This document shows, piece by piece, positions 8,301 through 17,176 of a DNA stretch of 64,000 nt (positions are counted from its first letter, which is position 1; the number at the start of each line of letters is the position of its first letter). Origin of the DNA: CBDCCV01 sp965215025 (GTDB taxonomy: Bacteria > Bacteroidota > Rhodothermia > Rhodothermales > Salinibacteraceae). Position numbers and translations under genes: made by a program. The notes beneath the pieces were generated by a model. It was not told the DNA's origin. It ran no database searches and was given only the letters and a program-made list of their open reading frames with translations. The stretch covers positions 1,736,001 to 1,800,000 of the forward strand of contig CBDCCV010000001.1 of NCBI GenBank assembly GCA_965215025.1, in the 5' to 3' direction.

Positions 8301-11068
8301 CGGGTGGCGACGGCCTCTTCGGTCCGCTCGCTGCGCCAGCGCAGCCGCCCATCGGCGCCGACCTCGCGGACAGAGTTCCACTGCTCGCGCACGAGGTCGA
8401 GCGTCAGGCCCTCGGCGGCGACGGGCTGCCCGTTCGGGTCCACGGTGATGACATCCACCGAGAGCGCGTCGTCTTCGGACAAATCCAGAAACGTCGTCTG
8501 CGGCTTGAGGCCGATGTAGAAGAGGCCGGGGTGAAGCGTGGCCGCCCGGCGCGCGGAGATCTCCTGCCGCGCCGGATCGGTCACCGTGCCGCTCCAGACG
8601 ATTTCTGCCGCCGCGCCCGCCGCGTTGCCCGGAAGCTGCACGCGCGCCTCGACCGTGCCCTCTTCGCTCAAGACCGTATCCGAGCGGGCGAGCGTCTCGC
8701 GTAGGCTGCCGTTCCCGAACGTGCCGAAGCGGTAGGCGTCGTAGCCCGGCGGCGTGAACGACCCGTCCGTGCGCTGCAAGTGATACGTCACCGGCTGCCT
8801 CTGCATCGCCGCGCCGAAGAGGTAGCGGCCCTCGATGCTTCCCTCGAAAAAGTCGCCGGCGACGTAGGCTTCGCGCGCCGTGCGCGGCGTCACGGCAAAC
8901 GTCGCCCGGCGGAAGGCGTCCACGCGGAAGCTCCCCTCGGCGATGTCGCCCGGCTCGTAGGGCGAGCGCTCGGCAAAGGCCGTGTCGCGCGCGAAGCCGA
9001 CGCGGACGCGGTACATCCCCTGATCGGCGCTCGCGGGCGTGTCCCATCGGAAATGAAACGTGCCGAGGTCGCTTGGAAAAAAACGCCGGTCAAAGACCGT
9101 CTCCTCGCGCGGGCTTTGGATGAGGACGCGGACGCTGTCGGTGACGCTCTGCCAGTCGGCGTCGGTGCGGCGGCGTAGGATGGTTTTGAGATGGACCGCC
9201 TCGCCTACGCGGTAGAGGCCGCGATCCGTGAAGACGCTCCCGGCCAGGATCGTCGGCTCGGGGCGCCAGGCGTAGTCCACATCGAAGCGCCATGGCTCCA
9301 AGCCCTCGTCGTAGAGGCTGCTCGTGAAGGCGAGGTCGCCCGCTTTCTCGGCGAAGACGTACTGCACGGGCGCGCGCCACGCATCTTCTTGGGCGATGCC
9401 GAGGGCGGCCCAGCCGGGCATCGCGGCACGGCCCTCGGCGTCCGTCGCGCCCCGCCAGCGGATGGCGTTCCGGGCGTCGCGGAGGGTGATCTGCGCGTCG
9501 GGCACGGGGCGGGCCGTCTCCAGATCGGTCACGAAGACGAGGTTCTGATGCGGGCTGAACTTGGCCGTGAGGCCGAGGCGCGTCACCTGCGCGAGGGCGC
9601 GCTCCTCGGTCTCTTCGACGCCCTGCCCTTTCGGCTTGACCACGCGCAGCCCGACGACGCCCGTGCCGTTTTCCAGGAGCGAATCGAGGCGCAGCGGCAC
9701 CACGCCCGGCGCGTTGCGCGTGAGGCCGAGCGGGAAGCGGCGCGCGGCCTCGACCGGCTCCGGCGCGTTCTCTTCACCCTCCGCGCCGCCAGGGTAGTAG
9801 CGGCGCCGGTCGTAGACGCGCACATGCGGGACGACCTCGTCCGCCGCGAGCCGCTTTGCACCGAGGCGGACGGCCTCGACGTTCGTGGCGCGCACCGGGA
9901 CGGCGGCCTGCTGCTCGGCCTCGATCACCAGGAGGCCCGACTTCATCCGCACGGACGGCGTATAGGCCCGCGTCCGGAACGTGGCCCGCGCGCTGTCGAG
10001 GTGCTGCCCGAACTGGTCGCGGAGGTTGCGCACGACAACGGTGTAGCGCGTCTCTGGCGCGAGGTCGAGGGGGAGCGTGTGCGACTCGCTCACGGCATTG
10101 TCGCGCGCCTCGATGCCCGGCGGAAGTTCGATGCTCGGCTCAAACGACGCGGCCTTGCGCAGACTCTCGAAGCGGACGGGCGTGGAGAAAACGAGCGTCA
10201 CGCCGCGCTCCGGGTCGAAGCTCGTGGCCTGCGGATCGTCGTAGTAGCTGCGGGGCTGCGTGACCTCGGCGAGGCGCGGCGGCGGGTAGGTCTGGAAGCG
10301 GAGCGTATCGGCCGGGCGCAGGCCGAGGGGGCCGCCGGCGCTCGGCAGCCCCTCGGCGAGGCGGACCTCGTAGCGCGCGCCCTTCTGCAAGGAATCGGCG
10401 GGTTGGAGGATGAGGATGCTGTCGGCCTCGGCGGTGAGCGTGGCCGCGACGGCGCTGGGCTGGCCGCCTTCCATCTCGTGAAGGGAAACGAAGCGCTCGG
10501 CCGCGTCCGTCTGGATCGGCTGATTGAAGGCGAGGCGGATGGTCTGCTTGGGACCGGCGTAGCGCGCGTTGCGCGACGGCTCCGTTTCGACGAGGGCGGG
10601 GCGCGGCGTCTCGAACGTCCACGTGTAGGCTTCTGCCAGGCGCTCGCCGCCGAGGGCTTCGAGGCCGGCGGCCACGCGCGCGGTGAACGCCGTGGCGGGC
10701 GGCAGCGGCTCGTCGGGCTGGAACATGAGCGTCTGCGTGCCCTCCCAGCGGAGCGCGCCCGGCACGGCGGGATCGAGCGCGAAGGCGCCGCCGGGCAGCG
10801 CAGGCGCCTCGCCGAGCGGCACCATCGGCCGGCTGAAGGTGACGGTCACGGCCTGCCCCGGCGCGAGGGCCTCCATCGGCCCGGCGGGCGTGGCGCTCAG
10901 GACGCGCAGCGGCCCGTCGAGCACGGGCACGTAGGCCTCGGCGCCGGCGGGCGCTTCGAGAGCGACGGTCTGCACGGCGCCGTCGTCGGAAGCGCCGCCG
11001 CAGCCATTGCAGCCGGCGAGGAGGAGGGCAAGCGCGATCAGCAGGAGACGTGCGGAGGGGCCGGGCAT
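5327..11068 (-). CDS. Bacterial alpha-2-macroglobulin lipoprotein with intact thioester
   Basis: This 1913-residue protein starts with a lipoprotein signal (LLLAGC, lipidated Cys20). A bacterial Ig-like/MG1 segment follows, then a long series of macroglobulin domains and the C-terminal alpha-alpha barrel plus receptor-binding-like region. The thioester motif is intact: YGCIEQ with Cys1408 and Gln1411, as in E. coli YfhM. A seven-glycine run (coding bases about 7526-7550) lies just before the LAHWAP segment, in the likely bait region or its neighbourhood. Known family role: a periplasmic protease trap that protects the cell wall. It lies 13 bp downstream of pbpC on the same strand, the classic pairing. 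Confidence 0.95.
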   Translation of the reverse strand: MPGPSARLLLIALALLLAGCNGCGGASDDGAVQTVALEAPAGAEAYVPVLDGPLRVLSATPAGPMEALAPGQAVTVTFSRPMVPLGEAPALPGGAFALDPAVPGALRWEGTQTLMFQPDEPLPPATAFTARVAAGLEALGGERLAEAYTWTFETPRPALVETEPSRNARYAGPKQTIRLAFNQPIQTDAAERFVSLHEMEGGQPSAVAATLTAEADSILILQPADSLQKGARYEVRLAEGLPSAGGPLGLRPADTLRFQTYPPPRLAEVTQPRSYYDDPQATSFDPERGVTLVFSTPVRFESLRKAASFEPSIELPPGIEARDNAVSESHTLPLDLAPETRYTVVVRNLRDQFGQHLDSARATFRTRAYTPSVRMKSGLLVIEAEQQAAVPVRATNVEAVRLGAKRLAADEVVPHVRVYDRRRYYPGGAEGEENAPEPVEAARRFPLGLTRNAPGVVPLRLDSLLENGTGVVGLRVVKPKGQGVEETEERALAQVTRLGLTAKFSPHQNLVFVTDLETARPVPDAQITLRDARNAIRWRGATDAEGRAAMPGWAALGIAQEDAWRAPVQYVFAEKAGDLAFTSSLYDEGLEPWRFDVDYAWRPEPTILAGSVFTDRGLYRVGEAVHLKTILRRRTDADWQSVTDSVRVLIQSPREETVFDRRFFPSDLGTFHFRWDTPASADQGMYRVRVGFARDTAFAERSPYEPGDIAEGSFRVDAFRRATFAVTPRTAREAYVAGDFFEGSIEGRYLFGAAMQRQPVTYHLQRTDGSFTPPGYDAYRFGTFGNGSLRETLARSDTVLSEEGTVEARVQLPGNAAGAAAEIVWSGTVTDPARQEISARRAATLHPGLFYIGLKPQTTFLDLSEDDALSVDVITVDPNGQPVAAEGLTLDLVREQWNSVREVGADGRLRWRSERTEEAVATRTLATERGKASRLQIPIEKGGRYVLRATGRDVRGNTIRTEAYFYATGGGYVAWQRADDDRVELVPERETYRPGETARLMVQSPYEEATALITVEREGILSSRVTTLTGSAPQIEVPLSEEHLPNAFVSVILLNGRSAAPDAASDVGAPGFKIGYATLRVDAGVRHLQVEVVPEKETYRPGEEVEVALRLRDQNGRGVAGEIAFSAADAGVLNLIGYALPDPFEAFYGPRPLQVTTSETRANLIEQRSFGQKEEDLGGGGGGGPDLMLRQDFRPLAHWAPAVRTDARGRATVTFRVPESLTTFRLMAAALSAEGHLFGQGAADIVVTKPLVMQPALPRFARLNDEFEAGVLVTNTTGADGEVTVRAQGEDGVALSGASTKTIELADGETREVRFAWTAERADTARVEFEARLGNERDALATALPVKRPLAKEATATFASTTGLAEEALRLPEERVPGLGRFRVQMASTALVGLEGAVEYLFDYPYGCIEQRTSRIRPLLLADDVLDAFALDALENADRKALVADWTRRLSQFWTGGGFAMWEGGRQPNPYVSAYVVLALAEAESAGYAIPTDLTRQAVDALERDVRQKSERPAYYDASVWADTRALMLYALARHGRVLETEITTLAEEADVLSVAGVSHLLRAVVRADRTALNDWRGALAERLKRRIRTEATTAHLSAPASEGYGWIFASDTRATAFGLVALIEAENGSQDLQPLAERMVRYLMQARQGGHWASTQENAATVDAFRAYFEAYEEAAPDFAAEVLVAGRRVLDAAFRGRSLAVEEETLAPDALPQGRAASVEISKRGTGTAYYSLLLETYSAAPQEALAQGLSIERRVQRLDDRGEPEGEALVTGAGPITLDAGALVRVTLRLTSPTDRHYVVVDDALPAGLEALNAAFETTDRETIRNADAGQDRWWGSFNHTEIRDDRVLLFADELRRGEHTYTYVARATTPGTFVHPPAEAEMMYQPSTRGRTATGTLVVEPAPGSTAGR

Positions 11069-11081
11069 GGCGGGCGTGCGG

Positions 11082-13559
11082 TTACGGGTGGCGGGTAGGG
11101 ATGGCGCGCGCGAGGCCGCGCACGGTGATGGTGGCGGGGCGGCTCCTCAGGCGCTCGCCGGCGGGCGTCACGGCGCGCAGCTCGATGGTGTGCCGGCCGG
11201 GGCGGAGCGTCCACGCGGCGGAGCGGTAGTCGCCGCCCAAGCGCTCGTTGTTGATCCACCACGCGGCGCCGAGGAGATCTTCGGCGAGCGTGCCGCGCAG
11301 GTGGATCTGCTGAAAATCTTCGCGCAGCACGGGGTCCATCCGAAAGGCCGTGCCGTCTTCGGGATACTGCACGCGGAGGCGGTCGGAGAAGCGAAGCGGC
11401 CCGTTGCCGGCACTGTCGGCAGCCAGCACGTCGGCGTGGCGGGCGGTGGGCGGGAGCGGGTGGCCGTTGGCGCGCATCCACGGGTGGTACTCGGGCGGGT
11501 GGACGGCGTAGCGCTTCGCCAGGCGGAAGGCGGGCGGCGTGGTTTCGGAGGCGAGGAGGCCGGAGCGGCGGTCAATCTCCACGAGGCGGTGCGTGCGGCA
11601 GGTGTCGCTGAGCGCAGGCACGGTGCCCGTCAGAAAAACCTCGCGGCGGCGCGTGGGGCAGGCTGCGCCGGGCGCCCGGCCGCTCGCCGGGCAGATGACG
11701 GCTTCTTCCAAACCATCGGGTCGCGCGAAAGAACCGCCGGGGCCGAGCGCGAGCATAATCGCCTTGAAGAGCGGGCCGGCGCCGGTGACGCCGCTGGCCG
11801 AGCGCATGGGCGATCCGTCGAAGTTGCCCACCCACACGGCCACGGTGTGGCGCGGCGTGTAGCCCACGGTCCAGTTGTCGCGGTAGTCCTTCGAGGTGCC
11901 CGTCTTCACGGCGGCGGGGAAGGGGAGTTCGAGCGGCCCGCCGCGCCCGAAGGCTGGCGCCCGCGCCGCCGGGTCGCTCAGGATGTCGGTGATCAGATGC
12001 GCCACGGGTGGGCTGATGCCGCTCGGCTCCGGCGGCAGGGTGGGGGCGAAGAGCGTGTCGCCCGCCGCCGTGCGCATCTCAAGAGTACTTGGTCGCTGGC
12101 GCTCCCGGCGCTGCCACTCGACGAAGCGGAGGGCGGGCAGCGTGCCGCCGCGCGCGAGGCCGGCGTAGGCGCGGGCGAGTTCGAGCAAACGCACCTCGCC
12201 GCTGCCGAGCGTGAGGCCCACGCCGTAGTGCGCCGCCGGTTTTTTCAGCGAGGCGAAGCCGCTCTGCCGCAGCGTTTCCAAGAGCGCCGCCGGGCCGAGG
12301 GCGCGCGCGACGCGCACGGCGGGCACGTTGTAGCTGTTGGCCAGCGCCGCGCGCAGCGGGACGGGGCCGTGGTAGCGCTTGTCGTAGTTCTCCGGCGAGA
12401 AGGCGGCGCCGGCCTCAAGCACCTGCGTCTCGATGTCGGGCAGGATGGTGGCCGGCGTGTAGCGGCGCGTGGCCAAGGCGAGGGCGTACGTGAACGGCTT
12501 GAGCGCGCTCCCCGGCTGCCGGAGCATCCGCACGCCGTCGTTCTGCCCGCCGGCATGCGCGTCCCAGAAGTCGGCGCTGCCGAGGTAAGCGAGCACGGCG
12601 CCCGTCCGGTTGTCGAGGACCACGGCGGCGGCGTTCGTCACGCTCCGGTCGCGCAGCGCGCCGAGGTGCGCGCGCGCCAGCGCCTCGACTCTCTGCTGAA
12701 GCGCTAGGTCGAGCGTCGTGCGGATCTCCGTCAGCCGATGGGTTGCCGGCAGGCCGCGCAAGAGCGCCTCGGCAAAGTGCGGCGCGCGGAAGGTGCGCTC
12801 CGGCTGGGCGAGGTCAAGCGGAAGCTGTTCGAGCACCCGCCGCCGCTCTGCCGTGAGGAGGCCGGCGTTTTCCATCGCCCGGAGGACGCGCTGCTGCCGG
12901 GCCTTTGCGCGCTCAGGAAAGCGGAAGGGGTCGTACCCGCTCGGCCGCTGCGGCAGGCCGACGAGGTAGGCCGCCTCCGCCTCGGAGAGGTCGCCCGCCG
13001 ACTTCCCAAAATACAGCCGCGCCGCCGATTCGATGCCGTACGCCCCGTTCCCGAACGGGACGTGGCTGAGCCAGTACGTCAGGATCTCTTCTTTTGAATG
13101 ATGGAGTTCGAGCCGCAGCGCGAGGTGCATTTCCACGAGCTTGTCCCAGAGGCCGCGTCCGGAGCGCCCCCGCTTGTTCCGGCTGTGCAGAGCGCGCGCC
13201 ACCTGCATCGTCAGCGTCGAGCCGCCGCTCACGACGCGGCCCGCGCGCAGGCTCGTCCACGCCGCCCGCGCGAGCGCCAGCGGGTCCACGCCGGGGTGCT
13301 GCCAAAAGCGCCGGTCTTCGGTAGCGATGAGCGCTTCGATGGCAGCGGGCGCCACGGCGTCGAGGCGGACGGGGCGGCCCTGGCCGTCTTGCTGCACCTC
13401 GCGCAGGAGGCCGCCGGTGCGGTCGGTGAGGCGCAGTGCGGGCGCCGGCGCGGCTTCGTCGAGCGCTACGGGCCAGAGCAGCGAGAGCAGCAGCGCGCCG
13501 AGGAGCGCCGCCGCGATCAGCGCCCCGTGTTTACGTCTGGTAGAGAAAGCGCGTGCCAT
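11082..13559 (-). CDS. pbpC: Penicillin-binding protein 1C (bifunctional glycosyltransferase/transpeptidase)
   Basis: This protein of about 825 residues has a short basic N-terminus and one membrane anchor (GALIAAALLGALLLSLLWPV). The GT51 glycosyltransferase domain shows the catalytic EDRRFWQHPGVD motif and GGSTLTMQ. The transpeptidase domain shows the Ser-x-x-Lys box in GSALKP and KTGTS. A C-terminal BiPBP-type domain follows. Family role: peptidoglycan synthesis or repair at the inner membrane, typically partnered with alpha-2-macroglobulin, which follows after 13 bp. I chose the ATG at 13559 (MARAFSTRRK) because the 54 residues upstream in frame are Arg/Trp-rich and unlike the family. Confidence 0.94.
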   Translation of the reverse strand: MARAFSTRRKHGALIAAALLGALLLSLLWPVALDEAAPAPALRLTDRTGGLLREVQQDGQGRPVRLDAVAPAAIEALIATEDRRFWQHPGVDPLALARAAWTSLRAGRVVSGGSTLTMQVARALHSRNKRGRSGRGLWDKLVEMHLALRLELHHSKEEILTYWLSHVPFGNGAYGIESAARLYFGKSAGDLSEAEAAYLVGLPQRPSGYDPFRFPERAKARQQRVLRAMENAGLLTAERRRVLEQLPLDLAQPERTFRAPHFAEALLRGLPATHRLTEIRTTLDLALQQRVEALARAHLGALRDRSVTNAAAVVLDNRTGAVLAYLGSADFWDAHAGGQNDGVRMLRQPGSALKPFTYALALATRRYTPATILPDIETQVLEAGAAFSPENYDKRYHGPVPLRAALANSYNVPAVRVARALGPAALLETLRQSGFASLKKPAAHYGVGLTLGSGEVRLLELARAYAGLARGGTLPALRFVEWQRRERQRPSTLEMRTAAGDTLFAPTLPPEPSGISPPVAHLITDILSDPAARAPAFGRGGPLELPFPAAVKTGTSKDYRDNWTVGYTPRHTVAVWVGNFDGSPMRSASGVTGAGPLFKAIMLALGPGGSFARPDGLEEAVICPASGRAPGAACPTRRREVFLTGTVPALSDTCRTHRLVEIDRRSGLLASETTPPAFRLAKRYAVHPPEYHPWMRANGHPLPPTARHADVLAADSAGNGPLRFSDRLRVQYPEDGTAFRMDPVLREDFQQIHLRGTLAEDLLGAAWWINNERLGGDYRSAAWTLRPGRHTIELRAVTPAGERLRSRPATITVRGLARAIPTRHP

Positions 13560-13738
13560 GCGTCGGCGGAGGCCAGGGGGGAGCGGGGCGGTAAGTTCGC
13601 AAAATCTGAACCACATCCGAAAGCGCCACGGCGAACCGAACGCGCCCGGCTCGGATAGAACCCTCCGCAGCCGGCGGCAAGAGTTGCGCAAGATCGTCCC
13701 GGCGATGTTCCGCTCACCCACTCAGCGAGGCTTCCAAC

Positions 13739-14098
13739 GTGGCTAACAACGCAATCATCATCGGCGTCCTGCTCATCCTTTTGGGGGTGGGCTTCTACGC
13801 GGCCTCCGGGGCAAACTCGTGGACGGCGCTCCTGCCGGCCATCCTGGGCGCGCTGCTTTTGGCGTGCGGGCTGGCCGCGCGGCAGAAGGAGAGCTGGCGC
13901 AAGCACGCCATGCACGTCGCGGCGGCGGTGGCACTTTTGGGCGCGCTCGGCTCGCTTGGGCGGGCCGTCCCGGCGCTCCTTGGCGGCACGGGCAGCACGC
14001 TCGCCATCACCGAGCAGCTCATCGCCGCCGGGCTGATGCTCGTCTTCGTGGCGCTGGCCGTGCAGAGCTTTATCGCCGCGCGGCGCGAGCGTGTTTAA
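13739..14098 (+). CDS. Small four-helix membrane protein of unknown function
   Basis: This 119-residue protein starts at a GTG. It has four hydrophobic segments (about residues 5-22, 28-46, 58-78, 90-112) separated by short charged loops, one of them ARQKESWRKH. It is divergent from pbpC (179-bp gap), so it may share that regulatory region. I do not recognise a family beyond 'small integral membrane protein'. The reading frame is convincing from its alternating hydrophobic and loop pattern. Confidence 0.7.
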   Translation: MANNAIIIGVLLILLGVGFYAASGANSWTALLPAILGALLLACGLAARQKESWRKHAMHVAAAVALLGALGSLGRAVPALLGGTGSTLAITEQLIAAGLMLVFVALAVQSFIAARRERV

Positions 14099-14230
14099 GG
14101 GGGGAAGCGGTAACGGAGGAGGGGCTGCTCGCTTCGGCTCTCCGCTTCTCCCTCTCATCCGTTCATCCCTCAGCCACGCCTGAAGGCTCAGCGCCCGCGC
14201 GTTCCGCATCCTCGGACGCCGCCGGCGGCC

Positions 14231-15592
14231 TCAGTTCTGCAGGACGAACTGGATGAGCGTGTGAAAGGCGGGGCTGGGCAGCGGCAGCGGCGAGGGCGCG
14301 AAGGGCCGGACGGTGTCCAGGATGCGGATGCCGCCCTCAATCCGATTGTTCGAGGCGCGCACGACGAGCACGTACCCGTCCGTCGCCCACACGGATTGTG
14401 CCCCAGCGTCCGGGATCTCGACGATGAACCGGCTGCCGCCCTGGTCGGCCTGTCCTGGCATTTGGAGTCGGTAGATGCCGCGCGGCCACGAGACCTCGGC
14501 CACGTCGCGCCGGCCGAGGTCGAGCAGGAGCGACATCTCGGCCTGGCGTTCCTGGTAGCCGCTCTCGTCGCTGCCCACGCGCAGCAGGCCCTCGGCGTTC
14601 ATCTGGAAGTAGACGAGGCCGCCGCTGCCCTCGCGCTCGCCCATGAACCCTTCCGGGCTGCCCGTGAGCGAGTGCTCGATGGCGCCCGTTTCGAGGTCGT
14701 AGACGTGGAAGCCTTCGTCGAGCGTGCCGGGCGGCGTGTTGTAGCGCGCCCCCACGCCGCCCACGCACCAGCTAAAGGCCTCGTCGGTGAGGAAGCCGAG
14801 GTCGCGCAGGAAGCTGAGCTTGACGAAGGCGGCGGCCTCGGTGTCCGAGACGCTCGCCTCCTCGCCCTCCTGCGCGCGGAAGGCTTGGCAGGCGTGGTCG
14901 CCCACCACGCTCACCGCGCCGCGCTCGTCTTGGGCGTCGAGGTAGTGGCCGTAGAGCGCGCCCATGACCATCTCAGCGATGTCGTCAGAAGGCTTCGTGC
15001 CGCCGTAGGCGGACATGAAGCCGGCTTCCATCAGCGCCGCGTCGGGGACGCTGCCCTGGCCGCCGTTGCCGTAGTACGGCTCGGCCAAGCCCAGGTCCAC
15101 GAATGCCTCGTGCAGGCGCACCCACTCGTCGTCCTCGAACCCGCCCTGCAAGCGGTGCGAGGCGACGATGCCGGCGGCGAGCGCCTGCGCGTCGCTGCTC
15201 CACGTGGCCGGGTCCGGCTTCGAGTCCAAGAACCCGACTTCTTTTTGAGAGTCGAGCAGGTTGTGGGCCGCGTGCGCCGCCTCATGGATGAGAACGGAAA
15301 TCACGCCAAGCTGGTACGAGCGCCCCTTCAGGTTGGCCTCCGTGGCGTTGCTCGGCAGCGCGCTGACGAAGACCACGTTCCCCTGCGCGTGGCGCACCCA
15401 TCCAAGGACGCTCCCGGCCTCTTCGCTCTCCTGCTCAACAAAAGCGACGTGGTCCACGGCGTGGCACAGGAGCGGCGGCACGAGGCCGAACGCCTCCTCC
15501 ACCACGGCCACCTGACGGCTCCCCGGCACGACGACCTTGTCCTCGTAGTCGGCGGGCATGAGCGTGGCGTCGAAGGCGCCGAGCACGTGCAC
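14231..15592 (-). CDS. Putative secreted zinc metallopeptidase-like protein (HEAAH motif), start unclear
   Basis: The visible protein (453 residues from a GTG at 15592) carries HEAAHAAHN, a zincin-type HExxH helix (about residues 100-108), followed about 85 residues later by DDIAEMVMG, which could supply a third ligand or acidic residue. The C-terminal part is beta-rich. Upstream of the GTG the frame stays open to about 15720 and reads a Pro/Ala-rich linker containing VASC, a lipobox-like sequence, but with no ATG, GTG or TTG. No signal peptide can therefore be assembled, which suggests a non-standard start or a frameshift near the 5' end. Protease activity is inferred from the motif only. 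Confidence 0.65.
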   Translation of the reverse strand: MHVLGAFDATLMPADYEDKVVVPGSRQVAVVEEAFGLVPPLLCHAVDHVAFVEQESEEAGSVLGWVRHAQGNVVFVSALPSNATEANLKGRSYQLGVISVLIHEAAHAAHNLLDSQKEVGFLDSKPDPATWSSDAQALAAGIVASHRLQGGFEDDEWVRLHEAFVDLGLAEPYYGNGGQGSVPDAALMEAGFMSAYGGTKPSDDIAEMVMGALYGHYLDAQDERGAVSVVGDHACQAFRAQEGEEASVSDTEAAAFVKLSFLRDLGFLTDEAFSWCVGGVGARYNTPPGTLDEGFHVYDLETGAIEHSLTGSPEGFMGEREGSGGLVYFQMNAEGLLRVGSDESGYQERQAEMSLLLDLGRRDVAEVSWPRGIYRLQMPGQADQGGSRFIVEIPDAGAQSVWATDGYVLVVRASNNRIEGGIRILDTVRPFAPSPLPLPSPAFHTLIQFVLQN

Positions 15593-15758
15593 GGGCGCCT
15601 CGGAGCAGGACGCAACGGGGGCGGGGGCCGGCGGTGCGGGGGCCGGCGCTGCAAAGCGGAAGCGAAGCCGCGCGCGTTTTTCCCCTTCGTGAACACTGCG
15701 TTGGGGAGCCGCGTAAGCTCCTCAAAATCTGCCCATCTCATTGAGCACAGAGAACGCC

Positions 15759-16217
15759 GTGGCACAAGCCAAAGAAGGAGACAACGTCAAGGTCCATTAC
15801 ACCGGCAAGCTGGAGGACGGCACCGTCTTCGACACGTCGCGCAACCGCGATGAGCCGCTCCGTTTCAAGATCGGGGAGCAGAAGGTGATCCCTGGCTTTG
15901 AGCAGGCCGTCATCGGCATGGCGCCGGGCGACTCGAAGACGGAGAAGCTGCCGCCGGAGCAGGCTTACGGCCCGCGCCGCGAGGACATGATCATGGAGAT
16001 GGAGCGCGACCAGATCCCCGACAACGTCGATCCGAAGGAAGGGCAGCAGCTCCAGCTCCGCCTGCAGAACGGGCAGACGGTGCCTGTGATCATCACCAGC
16101 CTCTCGGGCGAGAACGTGACCATCGACGCCAACCATCCGCTCGCCGGCCAAACGCTCGTCTTCGACATCGAACTCGTGGACATCGGCGAGGGCGAGAGCC
16201 AGATCGTGACGCCTTAG
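15759..16217 (+). CDS. FKBP-type peptidyl-prolyl cis-trans isomerase, SlyD-like
   Basis: This protein of about 152 residues (MAQAKEGDNVKVHYTGKLEDG) has a split FKBP fold. The N-terminal FKBP strands (VHYTGKLEDGTVFD, PLRFKIGE, VIPGFEQAVIGM) are followed by an inserted IF-like flap domain, then DANHPLAGQTLVFDIELV, the closing FKBP strand typical of SlyD-type isomerases. It lacks the metal-binding His-rich tail of E. coli SlyD. Known role: prolyl isomerisation and chaperoning in the cytoplasm. A TTG at 15741 would add six residues; the GTG at 15759 gives the usual family N-terminus. Confidence 0.92.
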   Translation: MAQAKEGDNVKVHYTGKLEDGTVFDTSRNRDEPLRFKIGEQKVIPGFEQAVIGMAPGDSKTEKLPPEQAYGPRREDMIMEMERDQIPDNVDPKEGQQLQLRLQNGQTVPVIITSLSGENVTIDANHPLAGQTLVFDIELVDIGEGESQIVTP

Positions 16218-16241
16218 AGCGCCGCCCGTCGCCGCTTTGAG

Positions 16242-16286
16242 CAACGCCGCCCTCAGCGCCTAACCAATGCGCTGGGGGCGGCGTTG
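16242..16286 (+). terminator. Long GC-rich hairpin after the FKBP gene
   Basis: Arms of 18 nt at 16242-16259 and 16269-16286 pair fully except for one G-U position, around a 9-nt loop, 25 bp past the FKBP stop. There is no clear T-tract, so it may end transcription weakly, stabilise a transcript end, or be a dispersed palindrome. Confidence 0.5.
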
Positions 16287-16343
16287 CACGCGGCCCATCT
16301 GCGCCTGGCCTCGCCTCGCTGACCTGCCCGCCGAAAAAAAGCC

Positions 16344-17066
16344 ATGCGTGTCTCCCGTTTTTTCCACGGCGCCGCTGCCGCTTTGTGCGCCGCGCTCCTG
16401 CTCGGGGCGCTACGGCCCGCGCCAGCACAGGCGCAATCGGCACGTCCGGCCGCCTCCGCGCCGAGCGGCGACGCCTTCCAGATCGCCCGCGTCAAGTACG
16501 GCGGCGGCGGCGACTGGTACAGCGACGAGCAGTCGCTCCCCGAACTCTTGAAGTTCGCCCGCCAGGAGACGCTCCTGAGCGTGGCCCCTGAGGAAGAAAC
16601 CGTGGAGCTGACGAGCGACCGCCTCTTCGCCTACCCGTACCTCTACCTCACCGGCCACGGCAACGTGCGCCTGGGCCAGGCCGAGGCCGCCCGTCTGCGC
16701 CGCTACCTCCTGGGCGGCGGCTTCCTCCACATCGACGACAACTACGGCCTGGACGAGCACATCCGCCGCGAGATGAAGAAGGTCTTCCCCGAGAAAGACT
16801 TCCAGGAGATTCCCTTCGATCATCCCGTCTACCACACGCACTTTGACTTCCCGCGCGGCCTGCCCAAGATCCACGAGCACGACGGCAAGCCGGCGCAAGG
16901 CTTCGGCCTCTTCGACGCGGACGGGCGCCTGATGGTGTTCTACTCCTACGAGAGCGACCTGGGCGACGGCTGGGAGCCGCCCTCCGTGCACGACAACCCG
17001 CCCGAAAAGCGCCGCGCCGCCCTCGAGATGGGCACCAACCTCCTCGTCTACGCCATGATGCACTAG
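16344..17066 (+). CDS. DUF4159 domain-containing secreted protein
   Basis: This 240-residue protein has a signal peptide (cleavage near residue 30, AQA/QS). It then carries the DUF4159 pattern: FQIARVKYGGGGDWY at the start of the domain, YPYLYLTGHGNV, GGGFLHIDDNYG and the closing FDHPVYHTHFDF. These proteins resemble the glutamine-amidotransferase-like ThuA fold and often sit in operons with AAA ATPase, VWA and DUF58 proteins. None of those is adjacent here; the nearest MoxR-like ATPase is 17 kb away. The catalytic role is unknown. Confidence 0.88.
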   Translation: MRVSRFFHGAAAALCAALLLGALRPAPAQAQSARPAASAPSGDAFQIARVKYGGGGDWYSDEQSLPELLKFARQETLLSVAPEEETVELTSDRLFAYPYLYLTGHGNVRLGQAEAARLRRYLLGGGFLHIDDNYGLDEHIRREMKKVFPEKDFQEIPFDHPVYHTHFDFPRGLPKIHEHDGKPAQGFGLFDADGRLMVFYSYESDLGDGWEPPSVHDNPPEKRRAALEMGTNLLVYAMMH

Positions 17067-17087
17067 GCGAGTCCGCACGGACTCGCC
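17066..17087 (+). terminator. Perfect 10-bp hairpin on the DUF4159 stop codon
   Basis: GGCGAGTCCG at 17066-17075 pairs perfectly with CGGACTCGCC at 17078-17087 around a 2-nt CA loop (effectively four unpaired bases). The first G is the last base of the TAG stop. There is no T-tract. It resembles the REP-type palindromes in the CRISPR locus in size and GC content but not in sequence. Confidence 0.5.
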
Positions 17088-17149
17088 GACGATAGACGAC
17101 CGACGACTGCTCTTGAGGCTGCGTCGTCCGTCGTCATTCGTCTATCGTC
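17088..17149. repeat. Imperfect inverted repeat of GACGA/GTCGTC units
   Basis: GACGATAGACGACCGACGAC at 17088-17107 is answered by a GTCGTCCGTCGTCATTCG...CTATCGTC arm at 17123-17149. A near copy of the right arm occurs at about 33693-33720, in another intergenic gap. It is probably a dispersed non-coding repeat. Confidence 0.45.
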
Positions 17150-17176
17150 CTTGCCTTCGCTTTCTCCCCAGACCCC

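Noticed and set aside
9191..11098. 635-codon plus-strand frame opposite the alpha-2-macroglobulin gene
   Set aside because: It is an antisense frame kept open by high GC; Arg/Gly/Ala-rich with no domain, while the minus strand encodes a complete known protein.
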